A DNA stretch of 64,000 bases from Sporomusaceae bacterium FL31 (lineage in GTDB: Bacteria; Bacillota; Negativicutes; DSM-1736; Dendrosporobacteraceae). Positions 63,689-64,000 of the stretch are shown one piece after another (the stretch's first letter is position 1; each line of letters opens with the position of its first letter). A program made the position numbers and the translations under genes. The stretch spans positions 1 to 64,000 of the forward strand of contig BIFV01000003.1 of NCBI GenBank assembly GCA_003990955.1. The letters are read 5' to 3'. The notes under the pieces were generated by a model. That model searched no databases, was not told where the DNA came from, and saw nothing but the letters and a program-made list of their open reading frames with translations.

Positions 63689-64000
63689 ATGAGTAATAAT
63701 CGTATTTATTTTCAACAACCCATTAATATTCCAGTCAATAAGAGCGGGATTGGTGTAAGTACTAACTTTGTATCCCGTACCTTGGAAAATCAAAGTTCTT
63801 TCCAGGATGTTTTGCAACAGGAACTTGGTGTGAAGTTTTCACAGCATGCTTTACAGAGATTGCAAAGTCGTGACATCAAAATGGGCCCAACTGAATTGAA
63901 TAAGCTAAATAATGCTGTCGAAAAAGCGGCTCAAAAAGGTGCTAAAGAGTCTTTGATTTTAATGAATGACCTGGCATTAGTGGTGAGTGTGAAAAATAAA
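63689..64000 (+). CDS. Flagellar operon protein (TIGR02530-type), 5' part
   Basis: 104 visible codons, running off the right edge. FSQHALQRLQSRDIKMGPTE and LNDLALVVSVKNK-like strings (here MNDLALVVSVKNK) match the small conserved protein between flgD and flgE in Firmicutes. Its role is unclear; related to hook-completion control. AAGGATGG precedes the ATG; an ATG two codons earlier is possible. Confidence 0.82.
   Translation, partial: MSNNRIYFQQPINIPVNKSGIGVSTNFVSRTLENQSSFQDVLQQELGVKFSQHALQRLQSRDIKMGPTELNKLNNAVEKAAQKGAKESLILMNDLALVVSVKNK

Overview
This is a low-GC chromosomal window from an endospore-forming, flagellated Firmicute that probably has two membranes. Sporulation is shown by a split pro-sigma-K gene, YyaC, a Spo0E-like protein and SpoIVCA-type recombinases. 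An OstA/LptA-like exported protein sits beside ordinary Firmicute housekeeping genes (T-box glyQS, codY-hslUV-flagellar order, yqzL-recO). That combination suggests the Negativicutes, most likely Sporomusaceae (Pelosinus/Sporomusa-like). The taxon is an inference from gene content, not a database result.

Layout. 1-17.3 kb: phoH-pgpH-ybeY-dgkA-cdd-era, membrane proteins, yqzL-recO, T-box-controlled glyQS, an lptA-like gene, dgt, dnaG-sigA and four tRNAs. 17.4-29.3 kb: trmK-nif3, a TPP-riboswitch thiSGHFE operon, RNase P RNA, a GDT1-type transporter, thioredoxin, a hydrogenase maturation protease, aroH, a glycosyltransferase, an NlpC/P60 hydrolase behind a c-di-AMP riboswitch, an Na/Pi transporter and an HD protein. 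29.4-41.5 kb: yyaC and the sigK locus. 41.5-53.7 kb: nicotinate phosphoribosyltransferase, folP-folB-folK, a glycolipid glucosyltransferase, dprA-topA-trmFO, hslVU and codY. 54-64 kb: a flagellar operon flgB-flgC-fliE-fliF-fliG-fliH-fliI-fliJ-(SLT)-(MotE-like)-fliK-flgD-(TIGR02530-type).

Main discovery. sigK is broken into three pieces by two separate excisable elements. The 5' piece (30280-30705) is cut at an E codon in the EGNE stretch by element 1 (about 4.1 kb). The middle piece (34811-35032) carries most of region 4 and is cut again in the recognition helix, at SRI(D/E)KR, by element 2 (about 6.3 kb). A 3' piece (41352-41406) encodes EKRAIVKLGKNLSAEDNS and a stop. Each element carries its own large serine recombinase gene on the minus strand, ending next to the upstream junction. 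The reconstructed element circles both show imperfect dyad symmetry centred on a GA dinucleotide shared by the two junctions. Exchange at those GA steps restores one 233-residue pro-sigma-K in frame. Element 1 is a compact skin-like element at what appears to be the classical AATGA-type site. Element 2 interrupts a second site.

Cargo. Element 1 carries a Spo0E-like phosphatase, a YjcZ-like spore peptide and several small unknown genes. Element 2 carries an RNA polymerase omega-like gene (rpoZ), UspA, a GIY-YIG-like protein, a lysozyme-like protein and two exported proteins. There are no phage structural genes. A sigma-E-like promoter precedes sigK. I infer that active sigma-K would need two independent mother-cell excisions.
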